This document shows, one piece after another, positions 8,373-17,431 of a DNA stretch of 64,000 bases. The DNA lies in assembly GCF_002117915.1 (NCBI RefSeq), contig NZ_BDJB01000005.1, positions 420,205 through 484,204 of the forward strand. Direction: 5' to 3'. A program made the translations under genes and the position numbers. Below the pieces are notes generated by a model that did not search any database, was not told where the DNA came from, and worked only from the letters and a program-made list of their open reading frames with translations. Each line of letters begins with the position of its first letter. The stretch's first letter is position 1. The stretch is from Sphingomonas sp. TZW2008 (GTDB lineage: Bacteria; Pseudomonadota; Alphaproteobacteria; Sphingomonadales; Sphingomonadaceae).

Positions 8373-9542
8373 TTACGCCGCGTGCTCGCGCACGCCAGCC
8401 GCGATGAGCCAGCCGATCGCGTAGATGACGAGCAGCGCGCAGAACACCGTAAGGACTGTCAGCGCACGTTTTGGGTAGAGCGACTTCACCGGCATGTTGG
8501 GCTCGACGATCCGCGCGACATAGAGCTGCTGGCGTACCGCGTTCTGCCGCGCCGCCTCGTAACTCGCACTGGCGGCTTCGTACCTTTTGGCAAGCAGTTC
8601 CTGCTGTATACGCAGTCGCTCGTAACCGCCGAGCCCTGCAGCGATCGTGCTCGATCCGCCCGTCAGCCTGCTGTTCTGCGCCGCGAGCTGACTTTCGAGG
8701 CTTCGGATCTGCTGCTGCAGCGCCTCGACCTGCGGGCTGTTACCGCCGATCAAGGCCTGTGTCGTCGCGAGCTGCGCGCGCGCTGCCGAAAGCTCCTGCG
8801 ACAAGCGCGACACCAGCGCGATCTGCGCCTGCGCGGTGCCCGCCGGATCAACGTCGCGCTCCGATTGACGGAAACGCGTCATCTGCGTCTGCACTTGGCC
8901 AAGCGCGCGCTCGGCCTCGTCGAGCTGACGTCGCGACAGCGCGACCGCATCCGCAAAGCCGCGGATGTTGATTTCATTCACCCGCTGCTCGCCCAGCGTC
9001 AGCAGCGTACTGGTAAGGCGATACGCGTCGTCCGGGCGGAAAGCGCGCGCCTTCAGCGTCGTGATACCGGTATCGGTGTCATAGTGAACGTCGACCTGCT
9101 TCTGGTAGTAGCGCAGCAGATATTCGGGTGTGGGCGCCTCCACCGGCAGCCGGCTTCCGATATCCGCCTCGGGTCGCCGGAACAGCTTCACCAGATCGAG
9201 CCGCTTCTGCAACGTCTCGACCACATCGTGCGATGTCAGATAGTCCGACACGCTCTGCGCCTCTCCCGATGCGGCGCCGCCGGCCGCGCCGCCCAGTCCG
9301 AGAGCCGCGCTGATGCCGGTCGCCGGTGCCGCCGCGGTGCCGCCTTGCGTGCGCACCAGAAAATGCGCTTCCGATACATATTGGTTCGACGCCATCGCGT
9401 AGAGATAGGTCGCTAGCACCAGCGTCGGCGCCACCACGACGATAAGGAACCATTTGTTGCGACGAACGAAGCGCATCAGTCGCTCTGCCGGAGATACCGG
9501 CGGCGTGACCTGAACTTCCGCCGGCGTCATGAAACCGTGCAC
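8373..9542 (-). CDS. kpsE: KpsE-like capsule export inner-membrane protein (polysaccharide co-polymerase)
   Basis: Topology is that of PCP-3 proteins. A transmembrane helix lies near residues 31-50 (WFLIVVVAPTLVLATYLYAM), followed by YVSEAHFLVRTQGG, a long periplasmic coiled-coil region (about 190-330, with LSRRQLDEAERALGQVQTQM and VEALQQQIRSLESQLAAQ) and a second membrane helix at about 365-385. KpsE links the inner-membrane KpsMT exporter to the outer-membrane channel. A GTG at 9542 is taken as the start because GAGGGG precedes it; an in-frame ATG follows at 9530. The gene is 46 bases downstream of kpsM. A Gly/Ala-rich insert (about 70-90) is unusual but probably just a periplasmic loop. 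Confidence 0.88.
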   Translation of the reverse strand: MHGFMTPAEVQVTPPVSPAERLMRFVRRNKWFLIVVVAPTLVLATYLYAMASNQYVSEAHFLVRTQGGTAAAPATGISAALGLGGAAGGAASGEAQSVSDYLTSHDVVETLQKRLDLVKLFRRPEADIGSRLPVEAPTPEYLLRYYQKQVDVHYDTDTGITTLKARAFRPDDAYRLTSTLLTLGEQRVNEINIRGFADAVALSRRQLDEAERALGQVQTQMTRFRQSERDVDPAGTAQAQIALVSRLSQELSAARAQLATTQALIGGNSPQVEALQQQIRSLESQLAAQNSRLTGGSSTIAAGLGGYERLRIQQELLAKRYEAASASYEAARQNAVRQQLYVARIVEPNMPVKSLYPKRALTVLTVFCALLVIYAIGWLIAAGVREHAA

Positions 9543-9588
9543 GTTGTTTTCCCCTCGTCCGCCCGCTCGTCGCCGCCGACGACGTGCC

Positions 9589-10404
9589 CTACGGCATATG
9601 AATACGCTGACGCACCGTCGAAATCAAAAGAAGTCCGATAAGCAGCGTGCCTAGGATCCAGCCCCCAAGATAAAGGCCGTCAATATATTCGGAACGTGCC
9701 GATTTGAACCAACCGTAGCGCATGATCTCGTAAATATGGGCAAGCGGTATCTTGAGAAAGAAGTCGCGCAACCCGCCCGGAAGAGCATTCATCACAAAAA
9801 AGGCGCCCGATAGGGGCATCATGATATAGACCATCGGGTGGATCAGTCGCCCGATCGCTGGTCGCTCATGCGTCAGCCCGCACACGATCAGCGATAGCGC
9901 AAACGACTGCAGGAACATCAACGCGACACCGACCAGGTAGATAAGCGGGCGCTCGGGCGGATTGGCGATCCCGGTGGCGACCGCCAACCCCATGAGGATC
10001 GCGAACGCCGTGAATGTCCCCGCCTGTTCGAGCAGGGAGCGCGACACCAGGATATCGATCGGTTTGATGATCCGATGGTAGAACAAGGAAAGGCTGCTCT
10101 CGAGCGCTCCGTCCGACCGGCTAACCATCGAGCGGAACGTCATGAAGTTGCAATAGCCGATCAGCGCCATCGGCACGGGCTTGATGTCGCCCGAGAAGTG
10201 GTTGGGCGAACGCGAATGGAGCAGGCCGATCGCGCTGGCCAACAGCAGCGGTTCGAGGATGAGCCAGAGGTAACCAATATTCTGCCGGCCATAGCGCGTG
10301 TGCAGATCGCGCATGATCAGCGCGCCGATAACACGGCGCTGCACACGGAAGCCCTGACGAAGCATGCTTGCGGTTCGCGGCGGATCGCCGATCACGCTCG
10401 CCAT
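9589..10404 (-). CDS. kpsM: KpsM-like ABC transporter permease for capsule export
   Basis: This 271-residue polytopic protein has about six hydrophobic segments and the ABC-2 type signatures LIMRDLHTRYGRQNIGYLW near the N terminus and AFFVMNALPGGLRDFFLKIP before the last helices. That is the KpsM/CtrC pattern for exporters that carry the completed, lipid-linked capsule across the inner membrane. A strong GGGGAGGAA ribosome-binding sequence sits upstream of the ATG at 10404. Its ATPase partner kpsT is not adjacent but lies beyond two glycosyltransferase genes on the opposite strand (12981-13679). Confidence 0.9.
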   Translation of the reverse strand: MASVIGDPPRTASMLRQGFRVQRRVIGALIMRDLHTRYGRQNIGYLWLILEPLLLASAIGLLHSRSPNHFSGDIKPVPMALIGYCNFMTFRSMVSRSDGALESSLSLFYHRIIKPIDILVSRSLLEQAGTFTAFAILMGLAVATGIANPPERPLIYLVGVALMFLQSFALSLIVCGLTHERPAIGRLIHPMVYIMMPLSGAFFVMNALPGGLRDFFLKIPLAHIYEIMRYGWFKSARSEYIDGLYLGGWILGTLLIGLLLISTVRQRIHMP

Positions 10405-10453
10405 GATATCAAATTCCTCCCCGACGGTGGTGGGACGCTAGCCCATCGCGAGA

Positions 10454-11791
10454 TCATCCGGAAGTGTCGTGCCGCGGCGGCGACGCGAGAACGCGAGAGT
10501 AAAGCGCGTGTAGCCGCCGGCGATGGGCATCGAAGTCAAATCGCTCAGCCTGGTCATAGCTGGCCGCGGAAAGGCGTGACCGCAGCGCCGCAGACGCGTC
10601 GATCCGCCGTACCGCCGCCGCAAGCGCGCCGACGTCATACGGATCAACCATGATTGCCGCATCACCGGCAACTTCGGGAAGCGAAGCCTTGTTGCTCGTG
10701 ATCACCGGCACGCCGCGCTGCATCGCCTCAAGCACAGGAAGGCCGAACCCTTCGTATAGCGACGGAAAAAGCACTGCACGCGCATTCGCGACAAGATGCA
10801 TCAACAGTCGTCGTGGCAGGTAATCGAGCTGGACGATCCGGGCACCGCGGGCCCCGCCGCGCTTCGCGATCGCCTCCGCCAAGCGCAGTTCGTCCGCCTG
10901 TTGCCATCCGCGCGCGCCGACGATGACGAGCGGCGCTGCGCTGTCGACCGACAGATATGCCTCGATCAGCCGCGCAATGTTCTTTTTCGGCTCGACTGCG
11001 CCGAAATACAGGAAGTAACCGCCGGGCGGTAAGCCGAACACGGCGGACACGTCGACGATGTCGTCGGCACCGTTCTGTGGCACCGGCGCATGCTGATACG
11101 TATTGGTGATCCGATCGGGATCGACGCCGAACAAATCGATTATATCACGCCGGCTCGACTCGGAGACTGTCACGACATGATCGCCCACCGCGATGCACTG
11201 ATTGATCAGCCGATAATAGAGGCGTTTGCGATCAAGTGTCGCAAACGGCAATTTCAGCGGCACCAGATCGTGCAGCGTATAGATGTTGCGCGCACCTGCA
11301 ATTCGCACCGGTACCGGATAGGTCCAATGCATGATCGTCGGAGGATCGGGCAGCTCAACTTCGAGTAGCCGATGGGTGCGACGAAAATAGCTTTCGGCGC
11401 GCTCGAACAGGAAGCCAGCGCTATAAAGCCGATCGAAGATGGGCAGCCGATCGGCAAAGCTCTGTCGCTCGATCGTACCGCTCTGTGCAATCTCGGCTAG
11501 AGGCAGTCCGCGCCTCGTTGTCCCACGATCGATCAGACCGCGGGCCCAGGCAGGTCCACGCCGCGACGGCAGGCCGCGACCGAGCGCCTCATAAAAGAGG
11601 ATCTCACGAAGCTTCGGGTCACGCCCGACCGGAATGCCGAACACGCCGTATAGCGGCAGGTCGAGCGACCGAACTGCCTCCGCCACCGCCAAGCCATAGG
11701 TGGCGACCCCGGTGCCATTCGGCAGGATCAGATTATAACCGTCGATGCCGATCGACGGCACGTCGGCCGCACTGTCCCCCATGAATGCCAC
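10454..11791 (-). CDS. Family 4 glycosyltransferase (capsule), tandem copy 1
   Basis: GT-B/GT4 signatures are clear: [54 protein letters not shown] with the paired glutamates, and [17 protein letters not shown]. The acceptor half contains [10 protein letters not shown] and [13 protein letters not shown], both found in near-identical form in the next gene upstream. The two are therefore probably tandem duplicates that have diverged. The longest start is a GTG at 11791, two bases after the neighbour's stop; an in-frame ATG lies at 11782. It probably adds one sugar of the capsule repeat. Linkage cannot be inferred. Confidence 0.85.
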   Translation of the reverse strand: MAFMGDSAADVPSIGIDGYNLILPNGTGVATYGLAVAEAVRSLDLPLYGVFGIPVGRDPKLREILFYEALGRGLPSRRGPAWARGLIDRGTTRRGLPLAEIAQSGTIERQSFADRLPIFDRLYSAGFLFERAESYFRRTHRLLEVELPDPPTIMHWTYPVPVRIAGARNIYTLHDLVPLKLPFATLDRKRLYYRLINQCIAVGDHVVTVSESSRRDIIDLFGVDPDRITNTYQHAPVPQNGADDIVDVSAVFGLPPGGYFLYFGAVEPKKNIARLIEAYLSVDSAAPLVIVGARGWQQADELRLAEAIAKRGGARGARIVQLDYLPRRLLMHLVANARAVLFPSLYEGFGLPVLEAMQRGVPVITSNKASLPEVAGDAAIMVDPYDVGALAAAVRRIDASAALRSRLSAASYDQAERFDFDAHRRRLHALYSRVLASPPRHDTSG

Positions 11792-11793
11792 GC

Positions 11794-12966
11794 CTAGAGC
11801 GCCAAACGGGAATCGCCAGCGAATTCGCGGTGCAGTGCGCGCACGCGAGCACCGAAGGCCGCGGGCGTGAATCGAGCAGCGTTACGCGCACCAAGGTCGC
11901 TGAGTGAACGGCGCAAGTGCTGGTCACGGCTCAGGGCGCGCAGCCCGCCAGCGATGGCATCGATATGGAGCGGATCGACGAGCAGCGCCGAATCACCAGC
12001 AACCTCCGCCAGCGCGCCGCGATCCGATGCGAGCACCGGCGTACCGAGCGCCATTGCTTCGATTACCGGCAACCCGAACCCTTCTGCGAGCGAAGGCATC
12101 AGAAGCGCGCGAGCCTGCCGGATCAGGGTCACCAGCATCGCGCGTGGCTGATAAGGCAAAACGATCACGTCCGCCGGTATCGGCAAGCCCGCGAACGATG
12201 GCCCGACGAGCACGAGCCTTTCGGCGACGCCGCTCGCCCGCCACGCCGCCACCAGTCGCGGCAAATTCTTGCGCGCCTCCGCAAGACCGCAGAACAGGAA
12301 ATATCGGCCCGCAACGAGTGGTGCCGGCAGTGGCTGTAGCTGATGCTCGAGATCACTCGCCGCAGCGCCCATGGCAACCACGCGATCGGCGCCGACGGCA
12401 AGTGCATCAATGATCGCGTCGCGTGCGTGTCCAGATACGGTAACGATGCGATCAGCAATGGCGGCGATCGCGTCCAAACGCTGTCGGAGCGCCGTCGCGT
12501 CGATCGGCGACAAGGCAGGATCGGTCAGCGGGATCACGTCGTGAACGGTGTAGAGATTGATCCATCCCGTGATGCGAGCGGGTATCGGATAGGTCCAATG
12601 GATGATGCCAGGGCGCCCCGACGCATGAAGCTCCAACAATTTGCCGGTCGCCGCGAAGCGCGCATGGGCGAGCCTGAACACGTCGCCCGCGAAAAGCATC
12701 TCGCCCTCGCGCCACAGGCGAACCTTGAGCGGCAGGTGAGCACGCAGCCGGCGCCAGACGATCTGCGGTAATGGGTTAGCTGCATCCAGCACCCCGCCCC
12801 GCGCATCACCGAGAACCATCGCCGCACGACCGGTCGCGGCGAGCGCCGCGCGCAAACCATGCGCGTAGCTTGCGACCCCGGTTGCCTTGGTCGCCGCGAG
12901 ACGCCCGTCGACACAAACCGGCACCTTTTGCAGCTCGTCGCAATCCACTATCGTCGGCCGGCACAA
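11794..12966 (-). CDS. Family 4 glycosyltransferase (capsule), tandem copy 2
   Basis: This is a GT4 enzyme with YFLFCGLAEARKNLPRLVAA, RLVLVGPSFAGLP, LLMPSLAEGFGLPVIEAMAL and VLASDRGALAEVAGDSA. HWTYPIPARITGWINLYTVH matches the pattern in the adjacent GT4. It is the first gene of the minus-strand capsule block. The start is uncertain: TTG at 12966 is the longest, while GTG at 12948 or 12924 gives a more typical N terminus (VPVCVDGRLAATKATG). Only 14-56 bases then separate it from kpsT on the other strand, so the divergent promoters must be compact or lie inside coding sequence. It likely contributes a sugar to the capsule repeat. Confidence 0.83.
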   Translation of the reverse strand: MCRPTIVDCDELQKVPVCVDGRLAATKATGVASYAHGLRAALAATGRAAMVLGDARGGVLDAANPLPQIVWRRLRAHLPLKVRLWREGEMLFAGDVFRLAHARFAATGKLLELHASGRPGIIHWTYPIPARITGWINLYTVHDVIPLTDPALSPIDATALRQRLDAIAAIADRIVTVSGHARDAIIDALAVGADRVVAMGAAASDLEHQLQPLPAPLVAGRYFLFCGLAEARKNLPRLVAAWRASGVAERLVLVGPSFAGLPIPADVIVLPYQPRAMLVTLIRQARALLMPSLAEGFGLPVIEAMALGTPVLASDRGALAEVAGDSALLVDPLHIDAIAGGLRALSRDQHLRRSLSDLGARNAARFTPAAFGARVRALHREFAGDSRLAL

Positions 12967-12980
12967 TCGACAGGCTCGCG

Positions 12981-13679
12981 ATGATCGTCCTCGACAGCGT
13001 TTCCAAGGTATATCACGGGCACAACGTCGACAACGAAGTGCTGCGCGATGTCAACCTCGTCATTCGACCCGGCGATTCGTTCGGGGTGTTCGGCGCAAAC
13101 GGCGCGGGCAAATCTACGCTGATGAAGCTGCTGGCTGGGGTAGAACGGCCGACGACGGGCCGGATCGCGCGAACAATGTCGGTGTCCTGGCCAATCGGCT
13201 ACGCCACCGCCTTCCACCCAAGCCTGACGGGCGCAGACAACGCCAAATTCATCGCCCGGATCTACGGCGTCGACGAGCGCGAGCTCCTCGATTTCGTCAG
13301 CGATTTCGCGCAGCTTGGTTCGTACATGCATGAGCCGATCCGCACCTATTCAGCCGGCATGTCGGCGCGCCTTGCCTTCGGCGTGTCATTGGCGATCAAG
13401 TTCGATTGCTACCTCGTCGACGAGGTGACCGGCGCGGGAGACGAGCGCTTCAAGCTGAAGTCCGAGGAGGCATTGCACGAGCGGCGCGAGCGCGGAACGC
13501 TTGTCATGGTGTCGCACGATACCAGCACGTTGTTCCGCTACTGCCAGCGCGGTGCCGTGGTCTATGGTGGCAGCGTCACGCTTTACGACACGATTGAAGA
13601 GGCGGCGGACGTCCATCACCGTCTGCAAAGCCTGGGCGCGCGTGCCCGCCGCGGCGAGCGGGCAGCGGCGGCAGCCTAG
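12981..13679 (+). CDS. kpsT: KpsT-like ABC transporter ATPase for capsule export
   Basis: The 232-residue ATPase subunit has Walker A GVFGANGAGKSTLMKLLAG, the signature region RTYSAGMSARLAFGVSLAIK (family form SAGM), Walker B YLVDEVTGAGD and the H-loop VMVSHDTS. These are the motifs of KpsT/CtrD, which energises export of lipid-linked capsule with KpsM. The ATG at 12981 is chosen because the conserved MIVLDSVSKVYHG begins there; reading further upstream only gives sequence antisense to the divergent GT4. It heads the plus-strand operon kpsT-OPX-kpsF-kdsB-phosphatase. The C-terminal Ala/Arg-rich tail has no known role. Confidence 0.92.
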   Translation: MIVLDSVSKVYHGHNVDNEVLRDVNLVIRPGDSFGVFGANGAGKSTLMKLLAGVERPTTGRIARTMSVSWPIGYATAFHPSLTGADNAKFIARIYGVDERELLDFVSDFAQLGSYMHEPIRTYSAGMSARLAFGVSLAIKFDCYLVDEVTGAGDERFKLKSEEALHERRERGTLVMVSHDTSTLFRYCQRGAVVYGGSVTLYDTIEEAADVHHRLQSLGARARRGERAAAAA

Positions 13680-13778
13680 TCGCCGCGCGCGAGGCGGATT
13701 GTCTTAGCCGCACCTACGCGATACTTGCGCAAACCAGCGGGATATTGGGTCGAGCAGACCCAGGGGTGGGGATTGTTT

Positions 13779-14927
13779 ATGCGAATGGCCGAACTTTTCA
13801 GGTCGTCGCGCGCGGTGCTTGCCGCGCTCGCCGCCGGGCCGCTGCTGGCAAGCTGCTCGACGCTACCTAGCGCCGGGCCGACCGCGGCACAGATCAACCA
13901 AGCGCTGGTCGCGCATAACCAGACCGGCTTCACGATCGTCGATATCGACGCTCAGTCCGCGCCGGCGCTCGCCTTCGCTCCGCCCGCTCCTGGCGCGCTT
14001 GCGCGGCTCGCGCGGGAGGGGCGGATCGACACCATCGGTCCGGGTGACGTGCTCGACGTCAACCTCTTTGAAGTCGGCGTCACGCTGTTCACGGCGCAGA
14101 CGACCGGCCCAGCGCAGGGCGGTACCTTCAATCCTTCGGCACGCGGCACGCCGCTTGGCCCGGTTCGCGTCGATGCCGCCGGCAATATCCAGCTGCCGTA
14201 CATCGGCCGCCTCGCTGTCGGCGGCAAGACGCCCGGCGAGGTCGAAGGGATGATCGAGCGTGGCTTGCGCGGACTGTCGCAGCGGCCGCAGGCCCTGGTG
14301 TCGATCCGCACCAATGCGTTCAACGTGTTCTACGTTTCGGGCGATGTGCGCACCCCCGGAAGGTACGAGCTCGGCCTTCCGCGCGAGCGGCTGCTCGATG
14401 CACTCGCGCGCGCGGGCGGCACCGTCAACCAGCCGGACGATATGGTCGTGCGTATCACCCGCGACGGTGTATCGGCGGAAACGCGTCTGTCTGCAGTCGA
14501 TGCGTCCGGTCCGCAGAACATTGCGCTTCTACCCGGCGACCGGGTCGAATTGTTCAACCGGCCACGCACCTTTCTTGTCTTCGGTGCGAGTGAAAAGGTC
14601 AGCCAAGTCGCCTTCGGTGCAAATCAGCTGTCACTTGCAGAGGCACTTGCGCGCGTCGGCGGCCCGAGCGAGCGGATCGCCGACGCCTCCGCCGTCTATC
14701 TCTTCCGCTACACGCCGGCGGGCACCGGAACGGAAGGCACAACCCCCGTCATCTATCGCCTCAACATGATCCGACCCGACAGCTATTTTCTGTCGCAGCG
14801 TGTCGGCATGCACGACAAGGACGTAATCTACATCGCTACGGCCCGTGCGAACGCGCCAGCGAAGCTCGCGCAGATCCTGGGGCAGCTCTTCTCGCCGATC
14901 CTTGCGGTCCGGGCCGTCACCAACTGA
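13779..14927 (+). CDS. Outer-membrane polysaccharide export lipoprotein (OPX/KpsD-Wza family)
   Basis: An N-terminal lipoprotein signal (hydrophobic core followed by GPLLASC) predicts lipidation of the Cys at about residue 27. IGPGDVLDVNLFEVGVTL and IQLPYIGRLAVGGKTPGEVE mark the poly_export domain. It is followed by SLBB-like segments (VFYVSGDVRTPGRYELG and FLVFGASEKVSQVAF). OPX proteins form the outer-membrane or periplasm-spanning channel that releases capsule to the surface. At 382 residues it is nearer Wza in size than KpsD (about 560). The ATG at 13779 has GGGGTGGGGA seven bases upstream. It follows kpsT by 99 bases. Confidence 0.88.
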   Translation: MRMAELFRSSRAVLAALAAGPLLASCSTLPSAGPTAAQINQALVAHNQTGFTIVDIDAQSAPALAFAPPAPGALARLAREGRIDTIGPGDVLDVNLFEVGVTLFTAQTTGPAQGGTFNPSARGTPLGPVRVDAAGNIQLPYIGRLAVGGKTPGEVEGMIERGLRGLSQRPQALVSIRTNAFNVFYVSGDVRTPGRYELGLPRERLLDALARAGGTVNQPDDMVVRITRDGVSAETRLSAVDASGPQNIALLPGDRVELFNRPRTFLVFGASEKVSQVAFGANQLSLAEALARVGGPSERIADASAVYLFRYTPAGTGTEGTTPVIYRLNMIRPDSYFLSQRVGMHDKDVIYIATARANAPAKLAQILGQLFSPILAVRAVTN

Positions 14928-15032
14928 TCGGGCCCGTTGCCGTGATTACCGGTTCGACATTTGGCTGCGTTGCGTGATGGAGCGGGTTTCACGAGCCTGG
15001 CATTTCTCGACCGCGGCGGGGCACGTTCGCTG

Positions 15033-16043
15033 ATGGCGACGGTCAAGGATCCCGTCCGCCCCTCGCGGGCAAGAGGCAGCCGCCGCTCGGTCGCCTCCCG
15101 TACGGTGGCACTCGCGGTCGACGGGCTCGTCGCACTGGAGGCGGCCTTTGCCGACGCCGATTTCCTTGACCGGTTCGAGCAGCTCGTCAGCACGATCATT
15201 GAGGCGCCCGGGCGGGTCATCCTGGCTGGAATGGGCAAGAGCGGTATCATCGCGCGCAAGATCACCGCGACCCTCACATCGACCGGTATGCCCGCGATGT
15301 TCCTGCACCCGGCAGAAGCGGGACACGGTGACCTTGGCATGGTGACGGAGGGTGACGTCGTCGTCATCCTGACCCGCTCGGGCGAGACCAGTGAGCTCGC
15401 GGCGATCTTCGCTTATTGCAAGCGCTTCGCGATCAAGACGGTGACGATCACCGCCCGCCTCAATTCCACTGCGGCGCGTGCGGCCAACCTCGCTATCCGC
15501 CTGCCCGCGGTTCGTGAGGCATGCCCGATCGAATTAAGCCCGACGACTTCCACCACGCTCCAGCTCGTCTTCGGCGATGCACTGGCGATGACCTTGATGG
15601 CGCGGCGCGGTTTCTCGACCGACGATTTTCACAACTTCCATCCTGCCGGCCGGCTCGGTGCCCGTCTGTTGCGGGTGCGCGACGTTATGGCGCGCGGTAG
15701 CGACGTACCGCGGGTGGCGCCCGATGCGTCGCTGCTCGACGCAACGATTGAAATGACCCGGACGCGGCACGGCGCCACGGCCGTCGTCGACGGCGAGGGG
15801 CGGCTCGTCGGCGCTTTTACCGACGGCGATCTACGGCGATCGGTCAATCTCGAGCGCAGCCTCACCAAGCCGGTGAGTCAATTCATGAGCCCCAATCCGC
15901 TGTGCATCGGGCCGAACGAACTCGCCTCGGAGGCGCTTCGCCGGCTGCACGAGCGGAACGTCCTCCTTCTGTTCGTCAATGAGGGCGATCGGCTGGTCGG
16001 CGTTGTTCATATGCACGACGTGCTGCGCGCCGGCGTCGCCTGA
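15033..16043 (+). CDS. kpsF: D-arabinose 5-phosphate isomerase (KpsF/KdsD)
   Basis: A SIS domain (about 40-195) with AGMGKSGIIARKITATLTS, HPAEAGHGDLGMV and LTRSGETSEL is followed by two CBS domains (about 205-330). The family converts ribulose 5-phosphate to arabinose 5-phosphate, the first committed precursor of Kdo. The catalytic His sits in HPAEAGHGDLGM. ATG at 15033 is preferred over a TTG at 14961, since only the shorter form (336 residues) matches family length (about 325-330). The gene is followed by kdsB after 18 bases, fitting a dedicated Kdo supply line for the capsule linker. Confidence 0.92.
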   Translation: MATVKDPVRPSRARGSRRSVASRTVALAVDGLVALEAAFADADFLDRFEQLVSTIIEAPGRVILAGMGKSGIIARKITATLTSTGMPAMFLHPAEAGHGDLGMVTEGDVVVILTRSGETSELAAIFAYCKRFAIKTVTITARLNSTAARAANLAIRLPAVREACPIELSPTTSTTLQLVFGDALAMTLMARRGFSTDDFHNFHPAGRLGARLLRVRDVMARGSDVPRVAPDASLLDATIEMTRTRHGATAVVDGEGRLVGAFTDGDLRRSVNLERSLTKPVSQFMSPNPLCIGPNELASEALRRLHERNVLLLFVNEGDRLVGVVHMHDVLRAGVA

Positions 16044-16061
16044 CCGCCGCGTGCAACGGCC

Positions 16062-16868
16062 ATGAGCGTCCTCGTCGTCATTCCGGCCCGCATCGGATCG
16101 ACCCGGCTGCCGTCGAAGCCGCTTCGGGAGATTGCCGGCGTCACGCTGCTCCACCGCACCATTGCGCTCGCTCGGCGCGGCATCGCGGGCGGCACCGCGA
16201 CGCTCGTCGTCGCGACCGACGATACGCGCGTCGCCGACCATGCCGCCGTCGTCGGTTGTGCGGCGATCATTACCGATGCCACGATCTCGTCTGGCTCCGG
16301 CCGCGCGCTCGCCGCGGCGCTGACGCTACCGGCGCCCCCGGCGATCGTCGTCAACATGCAGGGGGATGCGCCGTTTCAGCCCATCGCCGCGCTTCCCCAC
16401 GTGATCGCCGCACTGACAGATCCCGCGGTCGCGGTGGCGACGCCGGTGGTTCGCCTGTCCTGGACCGCGCTCGACGCGCTGCGTGCGCACAAACAGGTCA
16501 CGCCATTCAGCGGGACGACGTGCGTCCGCGCGCCGAACGGCCGTGCGCATTGGTTTTCCAAGACAATCCTGCCGGCCATCCGTGATGAGGCCGCGCTTCG
16601 CGCGTCGGGCCAGCCATGCCCCATCTGGCGGCACGTCGGCCTTTACGGCTACCGCTTAGCCGCCTTGCAAACATTCGAGGCTGCCCCGCCCTCCGCGCTC
16701 GAACGCCTCGAAGGCCTCGAACAGTTACGCTTCTTCGACCTTGGCATCGCGATTGATACCGTCGAAGTCGCCCCCGCTGCCTTCGACCTGGGCGGCATCG
16801 ACACCGAGGCTGATATCGCCCGCGCCGAAGCGTTGATCGCGCTGCACGGCGATCCGCACCTTTCATGA
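16062..16868 (+). CDS. kdsB: CMP-Kdo synthetase (3-deoxy-manno-octulosonate cytidylyltransferase), divergent
   Basis: MSVLVVIPARIGSTRLPSKP, VVNMQGDAPFQP, RHVGLYGYR, LERLEGLEQLRFFDLG and GGIDTEADI align along the whole length of KdsB/KpsU. These enzymes activate Kdo with CTP so that KpsS/KpsC can use it. The aspartate of the QGD motif is kept, but the following Glu of the usual QGDEP is Ala here, and SGT in the early loop is SGS. The enzyme is clearly divergent from the E. coli form but all major blocks are present. It ends in a 4-base ATGA overlap with the phosphatase gene, indicating translational coupling. Confidence 0.87.
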   Translation: MSVLVVIPARIGSTRLPSKPLREIAGVTLLHRTIALARRGIAGGTATLVVATDDTRVADHAAVVGCAAIITDATISSGSGRALAAALTLPAPPAIVVNMQGDAPFQPIAALPHVIAALTDPAVAVATPVVRLSWTALDALRAHKQVTPFSGTTCVRAPNGRAHWFSKTILPAIRDEAALRASGQPCPIWRHVGLYGYRLAALQTFEAAPPSALERLEGLEQLRFFDLGIAIDTVEVAPAAFDLGGIDTEADIARAEALIALHGDPHLS

Positions 16869-17431
16869 GGGCGATCATCGTTCGCCACGGGGATACGTTT
16901 CCACCCGGTGCCGAGCCGCGGCGGATCGGCGCGCGAACCGATCTGCCGCTGGTGGCCAGCGGGCGGGCGCAGGGGAACCGTCTTGCCGCAACCCTGTCTG
17001 GAACAGCGATCGACCGTTGCCTGACGTCCCCCCTCCTCCGCACCCGCGAAACTGCCGCGATCATCGCGCCGCATATCCAAGCGGCGACGGTCGACTGGCT
17101 ACGCGAGATCGATCACGGTCCGGACGAAGGCTTGACCGAGACAGCAGTACGGGCACGGATCGGCGCTTCTGCGCTATTCGACTGGGACACTCGCGCCGTT
17201 GCACCGGCCGACTGGATCGTCGACGCTGCGACGCGCCTCACTGCCTGGCAGACGTTCTTTGCCACCGCGCAGGGTACGACGCTGCTCGTCACCAGCAACG
17301 GCGCCGCCAGGTTTGCGCTTCTGGCGCTCGGTCAGCCGCCGGCGAAGCTGCGAACAGGGGCATATGGAGAGATCGTCGACGGTCGTGTCATCGCGTGGGA
17401 TGTACGCCCAGACGAACCCGTCCAGCGCTAG
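16865..17431 (+). CDS. Histidine phosphatase family protein; candidate Kdo-8-phosphate phosphatase
   Basis: The phosphate-binding motif RHGDT at residues 7-11, SPLLRTRETA and EIDHGPDEGL place this 188-residue protein in the phosphoglycerate mutase-like (histidine phosphatase) superfamily. The second catalytic His of the usual SHG motif is Asn here (TSNGAARF), which may alter or weaken catalysis. It is coupled to kdsB by ATGA, and its stop overlaps that of the convergent kdsA. No HAD-type KdsC is found beside the other Kdo genes, so this protein could supply the missing dephosphorylation step. That function is inferred from context only. A regulator or sugar-phosphate phosphatase of another kind remains possible. 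Confidence 0.7.
   Translation: MRAIIVRHGDTFPPGAEPRRIGARTDLPLVASGRAQGNRLAATLSGTAIDRCLTSPLLRTRETAAIIAPHIQAATVDWLREIDHGPDEGLTETAVRARIGASALFDWDTRAVAPADWIVDAATRLTAWQTFFATAQGTTLLVTSNGAARFALLALGQPPAKLRTGAYGEIVDGRVIAWDVRPDEPVQR

Noticed and set aside
12870..12980. A 37-codon N-terminal extension of KpsT
   Set aside because: The extension lies on the opposite strand of the GT4 gene and lacks family similarity; MIVLDSVSKVYHG at 12981 is the conserved start.
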